A DNA stretch of 64,000 nucleotides from Porogramme epimiltina (taxonomy: Eukaryota > Basidiomycota > Agaricomycetes > Polyporales > Polyporaceae), in NCBI GenBank assembly GCA_900155495.1, contig FTLJ01000090.1, positions 1 through 64,000 on the forward strand, written 5' to 3'. Made by a program: the position numbers and the translations under genes. This document shows, piece by piece, positions 12,820 through 24,646 of the stretch (within the stretch, counting starts at the first letter, position 1; every line of letters begins with the position of its first letter). The notes under the pieces were generated by a model. It was not told the origin of the DNA. It searched no databases and was given only the letters and a program-made list of their open reading frames with translations.

Positions 12820-13759
12820 GACTGGAGCGAGAGCACAACCCCTGCGGTCGCGAGAATGGGCTTTAAGCCCATCTTCCTGTGGCTGACGATGACGCCAAGG
12901 TGTAAACAAGCCTCAACGAATTCCTCTACGCGACCGGATGGAGTTCGAGAATAGCAGGGCGAGGGATTTGGCCATTGGATGGATCGGAGGCGCGCAGACG
13001 AGCTCGATGGGCCATTGGCTCGTCCAAAGCGCCGCACAGCCCGCCCCCTTGCCAAACATGGCTAACTAGACAGGCGCGCGCGGAGGAGGGGCATACCCCG
13101 CCAGTCTGTCAGTCCGCCATCGGGCCCGGGCAGGTCCATTCCGCGTGAAACATGGCCGGACTGGCCACCGACCCGGACAAGGAGTTCCGTCCGTGTCTCC
13201 CTACTTCCAAGAGCAATCAGCAGCAATTCGCATGTAGCAGCATGGGCAACCTGGGGGACATTGCCAGCCCCACGAACAATGACGTAGGCTGTCAGGCACC
13301 CCGAGCAACACCCCTCCGAAGGGATTCTTCGAATCGGCTGTTGGACAGCCTCCCCGAAGCATTCGGACACCCCCGTCAAAACAGGTGTGCCTGCCATACC
13401 GTCGTCGATCCACAGAACTTTCCTCCCGAACGGTGCCGGAACAACCTCGTCGAAAGGCAGTATCTCACTCATCGGCGGACCATCTCCGCATGGATCACGG
13501 TGGCTGACATGCTTGGATAGGAAGCTGTAAAATTTCGGTGGCAGGAAGATGATATCAACATGAAGCGAAATTGAGGAGGAGACAGGGGAGGCAACGGATC
13601 CAACAGAACAACGGTGCAGCGCGAAGATAGGCTTGTGGCTGAATACCAATTGTCAGAGTAAGACTGCGGCGGACGGGACCGGACAAACCTCTCCCTTGCG
13701 ACGCCGCCGGGAAGATAGGGACGCGACGGGCGCTAGCTGTGGACGACCCAATTTCAACA
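12820..13759. other. Intergenic region upstream of the pump gene
   Basis: About 940 bp. The first part is the likely promoter of the ATPase. An uninterrupted minus-strand frame of 195 codons occupies 13062-13649, and a 122-codon frame runs on the plus strand at 13152-13520. Neither resembles a family I know, and neither shows domain motifs or splice-supported extensions. Confidence 0.4.
13062..13649 (-). CDS. Doubtful open frame, no recognised family
   Basis: A 195-codon frame with a hydrophobic patch (VDIIFLPPKFYSFL) and no recognisable domain. It could be chance, a relic or a lineage-specific gene. An overlapping plus-strand frame is equally unremarkable. It is recorded because nothing else fills this interval. 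Confidence 0.12.
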   Translation of the reverse strand: MVFSHKPIFALHRCSVGSVASPVSSSISLHVDIIFLPPKFYSFLSKHVSHRDPCGDGPPMSEILPFDEVVPAPFGRKVLWIDDGMAGTPVLTGVSECFGEAVQQPIRRIPSEGCCSGCLTAYVIVRGAGNVPQVAHAATCELLLIALGSRETRTELLVRVGGQSGHVSRGMDLPGPDGGLTDWRGMPLLRARLSS

Positions 13760-16685
13760 CTACGTCATCGCGGGAAGGCACAGTTTGGCACGCACATGAC
13801 CCAAGAGACGCCCTGAAAGGGCACCAGTCTGCGTGCAAAGACAGGTCAAATAATACCCTTCCTCGTGACCCGTGCTCTTCGCGTGGAGCCTCTCCAGTTG
13901 AGAGACCAAATTGGTGGTCCACGGAGAGCAAATAATGTGTTTGTCTGGAGGAATTTCAGCTCGTAAGGTCCGAGAACAAATCTGAGCGGGCTTACAGAGT
14001 AATTCGTCGGCATACAGTGCCAGGGCGTTCAGGCCAGCAAGGATTGAAGGCGCAACGAGTAGCGCAAGGGGCTCATCTGCCTCTTCAAAGTCGCCCGTCA
14101 AGATCAAAAGCATCACGTCGCATAAGTAACTCCAGGCTTCTGCCCAAAGCAATCCGTCGCAGCTGCGCAGTGCTGCGCTGACGGCGATATATGCCGCAAC
14201 GGAGGCTACATTGCGTCAGTCACGGGTCCTTGAGATGAAGAACTGGGCCTCTCACAAGCAAGTAACAAGTCCCCCCGATCTGCGCCCTCAAACAGGCTCC
14301 AGACGAAGGATTCGTCGTGAACGAGAGCGAGGAAGATGGGCTCGTCCCTCAGCTGTTGTGACACGGTCAAGAGATTGACAATGGCATCCGCAAGTAATAG
14401 CCACTCCGACGATTCCTCCCCCCTTTCCTTTAGGGCTGCCAAGGCTGCGTTGAGGAATTCTTGCACAGACTTCAAGGGGAAGCAGAAACTTTCTCCGGAA
14501 ATCCATACTAGAGTCATGAATTGAATGGTCTGTCTAGAAGCACGGAGATCTTTCGTTGATGCACTGCCGACTAGGTTTTTCAATGCCCTGTTATATGAGT
14601 TCAGTATTAATTTTATACCATTGAAAAGTTGACCAACAGTGTTTGCTGCCGTAATCCTAGCAGAATAAGCGAATCAGCATTTGGTTGTCAAATCCGGTTT
14701 AAGATGAACTCACTTGAAATCATCTCTGTGAAGCACGTCGATTTGGGGTCGCCAACAGAGTTCAACACGGCCGATAGACCCCCTATGGAAAATGTAAAAA
14801 TGTCGATGATTAAGTCCCTAGCTGCACTGGGGTTAGAAGGATACTTGATGAAGAGAAGGATCATTTACTATATAACGTCGATGACTTAATAGGCAGCAAC
14901 GCAAAGAGTGTCCACGCTGAGGTGTACACTGAGGAGACCAACTCGTCGTCAATAGGGTCGCAGTTGCGAAAAACATGCTTCGTCGCCCAGCACACTTTGA
15001 GGACAACGTCGAGCACTGGGGGGTCTAGCGTGACCGATGTGGCGTCCTTCAATACTGTTGCGATATTGAATATCAAACGCTAGAGAAGTGGTGTGTTGGA
15101 AACTACGATATAAAGTGAACTGACGCGACATCACTAGCTTACCGACAACATCGACAACGCGGCACAAGGTTGTCTATCTACCGCAGCTACCAAATCATCG
15201 TTCCAGTATTCGGACGGATCACAGCTTGCAATATCAGTTGAAGAGACGTCGAGGTGATATAGCCATGTTGCCATCTAAGTGACAGTCGTTAGCCACCGTG
15301 TGTATCCTGAGTGACGTGCACGCTTACCATGCGTTCCACTAGCTCTGAGTTATGGAAGCGTACGTCGTCCCATGTGACCCAAGACCATCGTACTATAGTA
15401 CCCCATTGGAGCAAGAGTACCAAAGGGACATCTATATAGGTTATTGGATAAATGTGTGATGGAGACGGAGGCGACGGAGAATCGTCGGTTTGAAGAACTG
15501 CTTGGAGCATGTTAAGTAGATTACTTTGGGACTGTGGTCGAAAGGAGATGCCGTTGACATGATATCGATCACCCATGACCACGGTCTAGCTCAACGTTAG
15601 CAAAAATTCTTTGTGCGGTCAACAAAGCCAGCCGTACAGCATATAGTGACAGAAAAAGCGCATATTTGAGCCTGTCCTGTTGGCCAACGTACGTCGTCGT
15701 GTTGATCATGGCATGGTTCTCATCTCTGGACATCACTTTGAGCCTGGCTTGCAGTATGCTGTGTAGACCATCGTCGACCAAGCTATGCGGGTGTCATACA
15801 CTACGGGTAGTGAACGAGGCGCTGGCAACTCACTGATCCGACGGGACACCATGTCCGAGGAGCTGAGGCTTCATAACATGGGCTCCGAACAATAAGCTCA
15901 AGGCAAGGCGGACTGCGGCCGGAGAGCTGTACTCGAACTGTAGTATGCCGGCCACGTCTTTCCAGGTTTCTGCAATGCCTACATCAATTAACGAAAGTAA
16001 GTAGAGGTTGCACCACTCACTGGGCAATTGTAGGGCAGCACGTAGCACGTCGTCGTCCTTTTGAGCGCACACAGAGGGTGGTTGGCCATGGTCGTGCGGC
16101 GCAACATCAAAAAATGTGCCTGCGACGATGACTACTGCCTGTCCGAGTCGAGCTATAACGACATCCGCCCAGCAGACAATGGTCTTTGAGCTGTTACGGT
16201 CATCCATGTTCTGCATAGCCACAGCATGGAATACACTGCGGAGCTCGAAAAGCTTAGATAAAAAGCGGTCCCCCACTGCCTCCAGAATTAGTTATGCACG
16301 AATAGAATAAACCGGTAGCCTCGTACAGAGTAACGGAAATGCCACCCGCACTTCATCTCGGCTGTATGCGTCGCGACAAGTCAACTGGGACGCTCGTTCG
16401 AGAAAGCGCAGTATGACGCTGGACGAATTTTGGATTCTGCTGAGATCATGCTCGTCCTTTTGAATATTTAGTAGTTGTATCAGAGAAAGGGTTACAACAT
16501 ACATGTTCCACGGCGCATATATCCAAGCCCTCCAACAGCTCCAGAGCATCCCGCAATTCACTGACTCCAGGCGGAGAACATTCCTCGATAGAGCCAACAT
16601 CTGCGGCCATCTGCATAAAGTCAGCGGCCTCCCAGCCTCCTGAAGAGCTGTCATGCTCAGACTCTGTATCGCTGGAGTCAGACAT
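13760..16685 (-). CDS. Unrecognised multi-exon protein, mostly helical
   Basis: I do not recognise this family. The gene starts with an acidic, Ser-rich head (MSDSSDTESEHDSS). It continues through about ten exons separated by short introns. Most exons read as Leu/Ala-rich helical segments: about 16330-16440, 15830-16270, 15580-15780, 15330-15530, 14880-15070 and 14206-14583. The last intron (about 51 nt, near 13970) joins ADELL to a final exon ending CLPAMT at 13760. The composition suggests an alpha-solenoid (HEAT/ARM-like) scaffold, which is inference from composition alone. There is no signal peptide and no clear membrane segment. It ends 147 bp from its start-side neighbour RPC37, on the same strand. 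Exon boundaries are approximate. Confidence 0.6.
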
Positions 16686-16831
16686 GGAGAGGGTCAGAGG
16701 AAGGTGAAGTGCATAGATCTGGAAGACGCAGAGGGGACCTGAAAAGTCCGAAAACCATGGAACCGAGCAAGGCCGGCATTATCTGCCGAAATGGGACCAG
16801 GCGACAGAAGCAGACAAACAGTGTATGGGGC

Positions 16832-17788
16832 TCAGAGACCAGGGACATCCTTGAGCAGATTCGTTATGTCTGTTTTACAATCGAGCTCGTCATACGATGT
16901 CGAGAAGACCGACTCAAACGCCGCGTTCGCCTCCGCCGTCTGTGCCAGTCTCAGTTAGTCGTACGTCGCGTATCGTAGGGAACAGACTCGCCTCGCCGCC
17001 GCAGTACTCGTAGTCCTCCCAGCGCTCGTCTTCTTCAGCATGGATCATCGTCAACATGTCCCTTCTGATCTGGGTTAGCCCGCCTTGAAACTGCAGACTT
17101 TCCCCCGACTTCCGCACAGCAACCTGCACTTCCTTGGCTTCGCCGGCAGGCTTCTTCTCTTTCTTGGGTGCTGGGGCCGGGGTTGGCTCGTCTGGGTCTG
17201 GCGGCGGACCGTCATCTTCGTCCGAGTCGTCTCCTCGCGTGCGCCGATGTTTTCGTAGATGCATGTCCATGTACGTCAAGGTCGGGCGGAATTGGTGGGT
17301 TTCGCTGATCGGATGGAGGTGCAGCCTTCCTACACGCATGGGCGGGCCATGAGTGACATTGACCTGGAATGAGAAACAGGCTTACCTTCTCGCAAAATGC
17401 CCAGCACATAGACTCCATTGTGAGGGACTTCTTCGCTTCGCATGCGAATCTCTGACAGCCTCGCTGACTCCCCCTCTTTCTGCTTCACCTTCGGTAGCTC
17501 CTGGTTCTTTTCCTTGTCATCCTCTGAACGTGCAGTGCCCAGTTCTTGAGACCGTTCTGTGTTCCATACTTCCGGTCGTGTGTCAACCGGGACGTGCACC
17601 TCCAATCGCTTGACCTTGGGTTTAACCCGGGCGCGGATGTACTTGCCGCTCGCAGCAGCCGACGGTGGGACTTCGAGGGGGCGAGTAAGAAGGGGGAACT
17701 GGTGTAGTTGGATTTTCGGCTCCAGGGAATTGGTGAAGTGAACCGGAATGACTGAGACAAGCCGGTCCTCGACCTCCATCGAATCCAT
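16832..17788 (-). CDS. RPC37: RNA polymerase III subunit RPC37 (POLR3E/RPC5 family)
   Basis: Subunit of RNA polymerase III. In the family it pairs with RPC53 in a TFIIF-like dimer that helps initiation, termination and reinitiation. The N-terminal segment has the family pattern: IPVHFTNSLEPKIQLHQFPL, then a basic KPKVKRLEVHVPVD stretch. A second exon reads RLHLHPISETHQFRPTLTYMD, a strong family signature. It is followed by a charged disordered stretch and a short C-terminal part ending in KDVPGL. The start is the ATG of MDSMEVED at 17788. Introns lie at about 17330-17390 and 16950-16990. The start faces the TFIIIA gene across 154 bp, so the two probably share a promoter. The protein, about 290 residues, fits the fungal form. 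Confidence 0.88.
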
Positions 17789-17942
17789 GGTGGCGACGAG
17801 CAAGGGTGTTCATTGGGCGCTTGCTCGCCGGGCCGCGTCTTACACGGGCGCGTAAATTTCCCGAAGTGTGCGGCAAGCAGGCTGTAAGCTCTGCCGCTTT
17901 CCTCCCCACCATCTCAGAGGTTATAACTACTGTCGCTGTCCA
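17789..17942. promoter_or_regulatory. Divergent promoter between RPC37 and TFIIIA
   Basis: Only 154 bp separate the two start codons, so both 5'UTRs and core promoters must fit here. An inverted CCAAT (ATTGG) is visible at about 17812-17816, and a CCAATGG overlaps the TFIIIA start. No TATA box is obvious. Confidence 0.6.
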
Positions 17943-19697
17943 ATGGCGACATTCTCGGAACCCTCTACGTCTACCTCCACAACAGTAACCCTTGGAAAGC
18001 GAAAACACCGGAACTCGCTGGTGATACACCTATCGTCACCTTCACCTAGCTGCGACAACGATCCGGCCTATACCGAATCTGAATATGACACCGCTCAACT
18101 ATCGGACGCCTCAATACCAATATCTAAGAAGAACCGAAACACCGAGAAAAAGCGATACGTGTGCGCGTTTGAGGGATGTTCAAAATCGTACACGAAGCCC
18201 TCGAGGTTGGAGGAGCACGAAAGGTCCCATACAGGAGACGTGAGTCTTTTATTCACCTACTGTTTTTAGCACGAAACCGATATCGGAGGTGTAGCGGCCA
18301 CATGTGTGTACGGTGTGTAACAAGTCCTACCTGCGAGAGAACCACCTCCAAGCACACGCACGGACACACCTCCCAAGTTCGGCCAAGCCGTTTGCTTGCG
18401 ATGAAGATGGCTGCGGAAAGAGATTCTGGACGTCGCAGCATCTTCGCGTTCATGCGGAGCTGCACCGGGGGGAGAAGGCGTTCAAGGTGAGTATACGGAT
18501 CTCCACATACCTGCTCAAGTAGCTGAGACCGGATGCAACCCTAGTGCACTGAGCCCAATTGCGAAGCAGCTTTCAATAAACACCACCAACTTCGGGACCA
18601 TATAGTCGCAACTCACTCGCCTCCTGGCACAAAGCCGTACCGCTGCGAACATGCTGGATGCACCAAATCTTTTACGACCAACCAGAAGCTGACTGCTCAC
18701 AGCAAGACGCACGATGGTACATTCATCCCGCTGAGCTTGTTCCTATGCCGAGCTGACCCTCATATTCTCTAGACAAACGGTATACTTGCTCGCACAAGTC
18801 ATGTCTCCCCGCGGACGGTGCTACCCCAGCATACTACCCCACTTGGTCCGCCCTCCAGCACCACACCCGCACCGTGCACCCGCCCACTTGCCCACACTCA
18901 TCTTGCAACGGCAAGACGTTCTCGCAGCAGAAGGGCCTCCGCGCGCACCTCAAGATCCACGCGCAGCGAGACCAGGAGGCCGAGCTCGACATCGCCGCCG
19001 ACTCTGGCGACGAGGCCGAGGACGCGCTCCCTCGGAAGAAGCGGCGGGGCGGCGAGGTCGGGCGCGACTGGGTGTGCGAGGTCGACGGGTGCACCAAAGA
19101 CTTCAAGTCGGTCCGTACATCTCCTCTTCCCTAACCCGCTGCGCGCATAGCATCACGCTAACCATCGCCTCTCCCTCCTGCTCTCCATCGGATTCGCAGA
19201 AAAAGGCCCTCGCGACGCACCACGCCATCGCGCACGAGGGGCGGCGTGACTTCGTCTGCCCGCACGCGCACTGCGCGCGCGCCTTTGGGTACAAGCACCT
19301 TCTCCAGCGCCACCTCACCAAGCTCCACGCGCCCCAGCCCCCGACCGACCCTGAGTCCGAGCAGGCGGACGGCGCGGGGACAGACGTGGACGCGGGTGCG
19401 GACACAGATGTAGATGGGGGCATCGACGTGCTCACGGGCAAGGCGTACGCAGCGCGTGCTGAGCACGCCCGCAAGCTGCGCTGTCCGCACCCGCGCCTCC
19501 CTCCGCTGCTGGCCGGGACGTGCGCGGACGCGGAAGAGGGTGCGGCAGGGCCTAGTGCGAAACGGGCTAGGGAGTGTCAGTACGCTTTCAGCCGGGCGTA
19601 CGACCTGCGCCGTCACCTCCGGGCGGAGCACGGCGTTGAAGTCGAGCGCGAGAAGGTCGACCAGTGGGTCCGGGAGAAGAGGGAGGCGATTTCTTAG
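17943..19697 (+). CDS. Transcription factor IIIA, C2H2 zinc-finger protein
   Basis: TFIIIA binds the internal promoter of 5S rRNA genes and recruits TFIIIC/TFIIIB and RNA polymerase III. After an N-terminal tail, C2H2 fingers run in series: YVCAFEGCSKSY (18155), HVCTVCNKSY (18303), FACDEDGCGKRF (18390), CTEPNCEAAF (18540), YRCEHAGCTKSF (18640), YTCSHKSC (18785), CPHSSCNGKTF (18892), WVCEVDGCTKDF (19070) and FVCPHAHCARAF (19252). A final finger has its first half (LRCPHP, 19477) separated by about 40 residues from its second half (CQYAFSRAYDLRRHL, about 19576). Linkers of the TGD/RP type occur early. The C-terminus is charged and ends in WVREKREAIS. Splicing at about 18240-18300 (acceptor ggtgtag) restores finger 2. 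Identity rests on the finger number and spacing and on its RPC37 neighbour. Confidence 0.88.
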
Positions 19698-20243
19698 TAT
19701 CCGTTCACACCACTTGCGCATCATGGACATTGGCTACCGACATTTAGATGTTCACGACCATCCTACTATTGCTTTAATATCATCTTAGTTGGATTCCGAC
19801 CGATATTGGACGCCACGCGGTGTATCCAGTCCTAGCATCCGTATATTTGCCCACGAGCGGGGCGCCGTGCTAAGCTACGATGTACAAGACGTGCTAAATA
19901 ATAGTAGTTGTAGTTGCGGGGGGGAGATATATAGTACGCGATGCATGCATGCGGGTCGGTGCGGTGCGGGGGGGAAGGGGGGTGCCAATGAACAGTCTCT
20001 ACGGACGACCAAACAGCGTCCCGTCGGTGCTGGGGCAAGAGAGGGAGGAGGGAGGAGCGGCCGCTAGAAAATACAGCAGGTATAGTGGTCACAGGTCCGG
20101 CGCGGAAGAGCGGCAAGAGCGAGGGAGCAGAGCGTATACGGTACACATGGTCGGGGGGTCGTGGTCGTGGGGTGGTCGTGATAGCAGACCGTGACGTCGG
20201 GAAACGCGAGGCTTGGTGCGGGGCCGCCAGACGAGACGCAGCG
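19698..20243. other. Convergent intergenic region
   Basis: About 545 bp between the 3' ends of TFIIIA and the CNH/GYF gene, holding both 3'UTRs. It contains G-runs, a short palindrome ATGCATGCAT (about 19941-19950) and the segment atatata nearby. I recognise no gene. Confidence 0.5.
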
Positions 20244-23200
20244 CTAGGGCGCGGATCGCGCGGGGGACAGGCGCAGCACCCTGAACGTCGTCGCCGACTT
20301 CTCGCACAGGTACATCTCGTCCTCCCTGCGCCCGAGGAAGAACACCTCGTCGGTGTGCTCGCCGTCCCCCTCCGAGGACTGCATGAACTCGGACCGGCCG
20401 GGCGACTTGGACGGCCCGGTGCTCTGCTTCTTGCGCGGCTGGCTGACGTTCCGCGCCAGCATGGGGAGCGCGAGGGGGCCAGACGGCGCGCTGCTGTCCA
20501 GCGGCGTGCCGATCTTCCAGACGTAAGGCCCGCGGCGGTTCGTGCTCGAGAGCGGAGGGTTGAAGTGTGGGAGGATGGTCCGGGAGTGGTCCGCGGGCTT
20601 GAGGAGCGCGTCGCCGAAGTCGACCGCCTCGAGGCCGCCTTGCCTCATGGCAACGAGGATGGCGCGGTCCTGGACGTCGAACGCCTCAAGACGCTTCACG
20701 TCGCCGAGCCGGTTCATGGAAGGCGAGCCGTCAGGCAGGTCGTCGGAACTCCACATGAACCGACCCTTCAGGACCGATCTCCCGCGGGAGTCGACGATGG
20801 TGGTGCTGTGGCCGCCACGGGAGGAATAGAAGAGGGCGGGAGGCCCGAAGTGCCTCGGCTGAGAGAGGAGAGACTGTGGCGAAAGGAGCGGTTTTGACGA
20901 ATCCGGCGTGGGCATAGGGGATACGGCGGCAGGCGCTGGCGGCGAAAAGCGGAAAGGGTGCGTAGGGTCCACGCATTGCAAACGGAGGTCCTTGAGCAGA
21001 ATGTACTCGGTCTCTTCTTCCCTGCGGACGGGCAGGTCGGGAGGCAATAGACCGTCGCGATACCACGCCTGCATGAGTGAAGACTTCCACGGACCTAACC
21101 TGCAGTCAGCAACGTGGACTAAACATCAAGATCAGAACAGCTGACCGTGGATGACACCCTTGGGGTCGCGGTAGAACCACTTGGCCGGCGGCGCAGGCGT
21201 AGGAACGGGAAGACCGGGAGGCGAAAACTGGACCTGCGACAAATCGACGTTGGTCGTGCCATCGACCTCCGGCTCGTACTGGCTCCGGTACTCCAAAAAC
21301 GACCGATAAGTCGGAGGAATGATGTACTCGTCCGCGATGGTGGCGAGCGGGAACTTGGGCGCGAACGAGAGCTGCTGGAAGGTCGTGTACGGGCTCATCT
21401 GCGCGGCGGCGAGGGTGACGAGCTCGTCGGTGGTCGTGCCGGGGGCGCTCCCGCCGTCGGTCGCGAGCTGGGTGCAGGACTCGGACGGGAGCGAGGCGGG
21501 CGTCGAGGGGAGGACGGCCTCCTCCGTCGCGGGCGGCGTGACGGCGACGCCGATGGTGACGTTGACCGACGCGTCCTCCTCCACGTTGGCGGCGCTGTCG
21601 GCATCGCCGGGCGTGTCGCCACCCGGGGAGGGCCCCGGCAGGTTCTCGCGGGCGCGACGGCGTGCCGCGCGGCGCTCTGCACGCCCGATGCGGACCTCGC
21701 GGACGCGAACGGTGGCAGGCTCGAGGCCGAAGACGTTCTGGGAAAAGACAAGGAAGACCTCGACGAGGTCGTCGCCCTGGAGCTGGAGCTCGAGGGAGCG
21801 GGGCGAGTCGGGGAGGATGAACGTGCGCGAGAGGCCGAGGGCGGTCCGGTACGTTCCAGCGAACAGCTCCACCTTCTCACCGTTGTCGCCACACAGGATG
21901 GCCAAGAAGCTGCGGGCGCGCGCTCAGCCCGTGCCCGAACGGGAAAAACGCACGGAAATGGAAGCACGCACCTCTTCTTCGCTGTCTCCACCGCCTTCAC
22001 CGCGACGGCGCCCTTTGTCCCGGGCAGCTTCACGTACTCCAACTTCGGCGGCGGCAGGTGCGGCGGCGTCGGCACGTTCACCGACCGCTCCGACCGTGGG
22101 CCCGCTGTGCGCGGCATCGATGGCACGTCGTCCGACCGCCGCCCCAGCGCGTTCGTGAGGATCCGCGGCAGGAACCGCGAGTGCGACGACATCGCAGACC
22201 CCGCCGACGGCGGCTGCGGCAGCGGTGGCACGCTCTCCTCCATCGACGCCTGCGTGGCCGGCGCGGTGTTCGGCGCGGGCGAGCTCGACGGGCGGCGCGG
22301 CGTTATCGTCGCGCTAGAAGAGGACGGCACCATCCGCCCCGAGTGCGAGCGCGTAAGAAGGCTCGCCCTGCGCTCGGGAGGCTGCCGCACAGGCTCCGCG
22401 GGCGGCGGCGGCGGCGCCTCGGCGGACGCGGGCTGTGACAGCTCCGATAGCGACGGTATGGACGACTGCGACTGCCCCGACGAGTTGGAGAACACGCCGC
22501 CGAGGACCGACCACCGCCGTCGCCGCCTGTTGTTCGCCTGGTCCACGGTGCTCGACCGCGTGAAGGTCGAGTGTGACTCGGACGTCCGCGGGCTCGACGG
22601 CGCAGCGTCGCCTTCACCCTGGTTCTGTGAGTTGATGATGATCGGCTCCTGTGGCTGTCGACTCCCGGCCGGGGGGAGCTCAGGAAGACGGCTCTCGAAC
22701 AGTGCTTCCGCGAGCGTGATGCGTTCTCGGGTGGGAGTCGCCGGCGTGGAAGTGCCCGGATACGCATCTTCATCTTCCTCGCCGTCTGCATCGCCGTCGG
22801 CCTCAGGAGAGAACGTGCCGTCCTCGCGGGGCGGTGAGTTTATGGTGAGCGCCTGGCGGAGGGTCAACAGGGTCGGTGTCGGCGACGGAGGCGGGACGGG
22901 AATCGTGTTCGAGTTGCTCGCCCGCGCACCAGACATCGACAGATCCAAGTTGGCGGGCCGACTCCGCCGGCTGGGGCGTGCGCCGAGCGTCGGTGCGGTT
23001 TGCGACCGCGTCATATCGCCTCGGTTGACTGCACCAGACGGAGGCGCTGTGGCCGCAGATGCTGCCGCCATCGCGCTGGTGCGTTCGTCCAGCACTTGAC
23101 TGCCGCTCGGGGCCGTCATGACGTTGATCGCCTCGTCGTCGCTGGAGGCCCAGTCGCCCTTGCTATCGTCCTGCACGCCGTCGGCCTGCTCCGTGTTGAT

Positions 23201-24646
23201 ATTGGTCATGGTGTGCCTCCGGGACATCGTGCCGGCGAGGACCTCGTTCACTGATGTGGCCCTTGAACGGGTCCGCGGCCGCGTGGCTAACGGAGCAGGT
23301 GGCGAAGGTTGGTCTCCATCCCGAGTCGGAGAATGTGAATATGCTGGTGGCGGCCCTGCCGGTTCCGGCTGTGGCGCAGGGGTCTCGCGGATTTGAGGGG
23401 TCTTAGGTTTAGGTGTCCTAATGACAGCGGGGCGAGGCGGTCCTGGGCGTATCGCAGACGCTGTGGACAATCTGCGGACCTGCATCGGTTTCCAGTCTGG
23501 TGGGTGGTGTATCTCGGCCGCCTGCTTGTCCGTGGAGCCTCGCTTCTCGTCATCTTGGTGGGTGAGGGAAATGGCCGTGGGCGGACGCTTGATCTCTTCG
23601 CGCCGCGCACGCTCCCGCTCACGTCGAATCTCGACGTCCATCCGCCACTCTATCATCCTCCTGATCTCTTCAAGCGCATACACCCTGACCCCATCGCGGC
23701 GGCCCGCGATGGCAACAAGGACGCCACGGTGCTCCATGACGACGATGCTTTTGAACGGCGCTCTACGAACGAGGGCGTAGGGCTGGGGTGCCGGCGGAGA
23801 GACCAGCGGCAAAGCATCGAGACCCTGGGCGTGGCACAGTAGCAGATAGTGGGGTGCGAGAAACGCGCCACTTGTAGGAGGGCTGCTGAAGTGGTGGGGC
23901 GCCAGATGCGTGGTAAGTGGCGAGAGAGACAGGCCGAGGTCATCTAGGGATGGTGGTGGGAGTTGTGGCGGAGGAGTCGATGGGCGAGGGGGAGCAGGGG
24001 AAGAGGCACGAGAAGACTGGTTGGCCGGTGAAGGGGACGAAGCTTGAGGTTCGGGGGCAGCCGCTGGAGGGTGGTCTCGGCGGTGGATCAAGTTCGAGAG
24101 GAAGCCAGAGAAACGATTGGCAGCACGAGACTGTATACTCGTCAGATACATCACACCGGCAGAAAACACAATACTCACGTCAAGTGTATTACGGTTCCGT
24201 CGTCGCCGGTCGCTACTCGAGCCGGCGGGGGGAGCCAGACTGGTATTGGAGGCTACTGCCGTCGACGAACGATGAGAATGAGCACTACGAGGCGTCGCAG
24301 GAATGGTGGGGCTGGTGGGCTCTGTGACTTGCACGACCGGCATGCTATGTACGCTCGTGGCGTCGACGTCAGACACGCGTTCTCTACCATGATTCGAGTC
24401 CAAGTTGGTCGGCGAGGGCGTGTCTATCTCATGGGTCTCCGTCTTGTCCGCGGCCAACTTGGGGGCTTGGACCACCGTCAGGTCCTCAGCATTCTCGTCC
24501 ACCTCCTCGATGGCGTCCCGCTCGTAGTCCGTCTCCACTGTGTCGTGTGTGTCGCTCCATTGGTCCTCCTGGGTCGGAAGGGGAGAGCTGACAGCAGGCG
24601 GATTGAGTTCCAGACTATCGGTGGAGAGGCCGGCAGGGTAGGACAT
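20244..24646 (-). CDS. Large CNH-domain protein with an embedded GYF domain
   Basis: Protein of about 1,300-1,350 residues, mostly disordered and Pro/Ser/Thr-rich. Ordered parts come in this order. A first CNH (citron-homology) segment lies at about 23650-23900 (FLAPHYLLLCHAQGLD, FKSIVVMEHRGVLVAIAG, RVYALEEIRR). After a long low-complexity insertion comes a second CNH segment at 21690-22060 (YVKLPGTKGAVAVKAVETAKK, FLAILCGDNGEKVELF, FVFSQNVFGLE). Then comes a GYF module across the intron at about 21095-21146 (WFYRDPKGVIHGPW, MQAWYRDGLLP). The final CNH segment is at 20500-20850 (STTIVDSRGRSVLKG, VLVAMRQGGLEAVDFGD, GPYVWKIGTP). CNH beta-propellers bind small GTPases in Rho/Rag pathway proteins, and GYF domains bind Pro-rich peptides. 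The partners here are unknown. Start is MSYPAGLST. A 54-nt in-frame intron lies at about 24120-24180. Confidence 0.82.

Noticed and set aside
19935..19955. Palindrome ATGCATGCAT near G-runs in an intergenic region.
   Set aside because: Short palindromes are common; no second feature supports a functional site.
21147..23099. 650-codon open frame on the plus strand.
   Set aside because: It lies antisense to conserved CNH/GYF exons. Its translation is Arg/Gly/Ala/Asp-rich, low-complexity and shows no domain. GC-rich coding DNA often leaves the complementary frame open.
24120..24180. Extra peptide SIVFSAGVMYLTSIQ in the CNH/GYF protein.
   Set aside because: It is an in-frame 54-nt intron with good splice sites and translates as unlikely hydrophobic filler.
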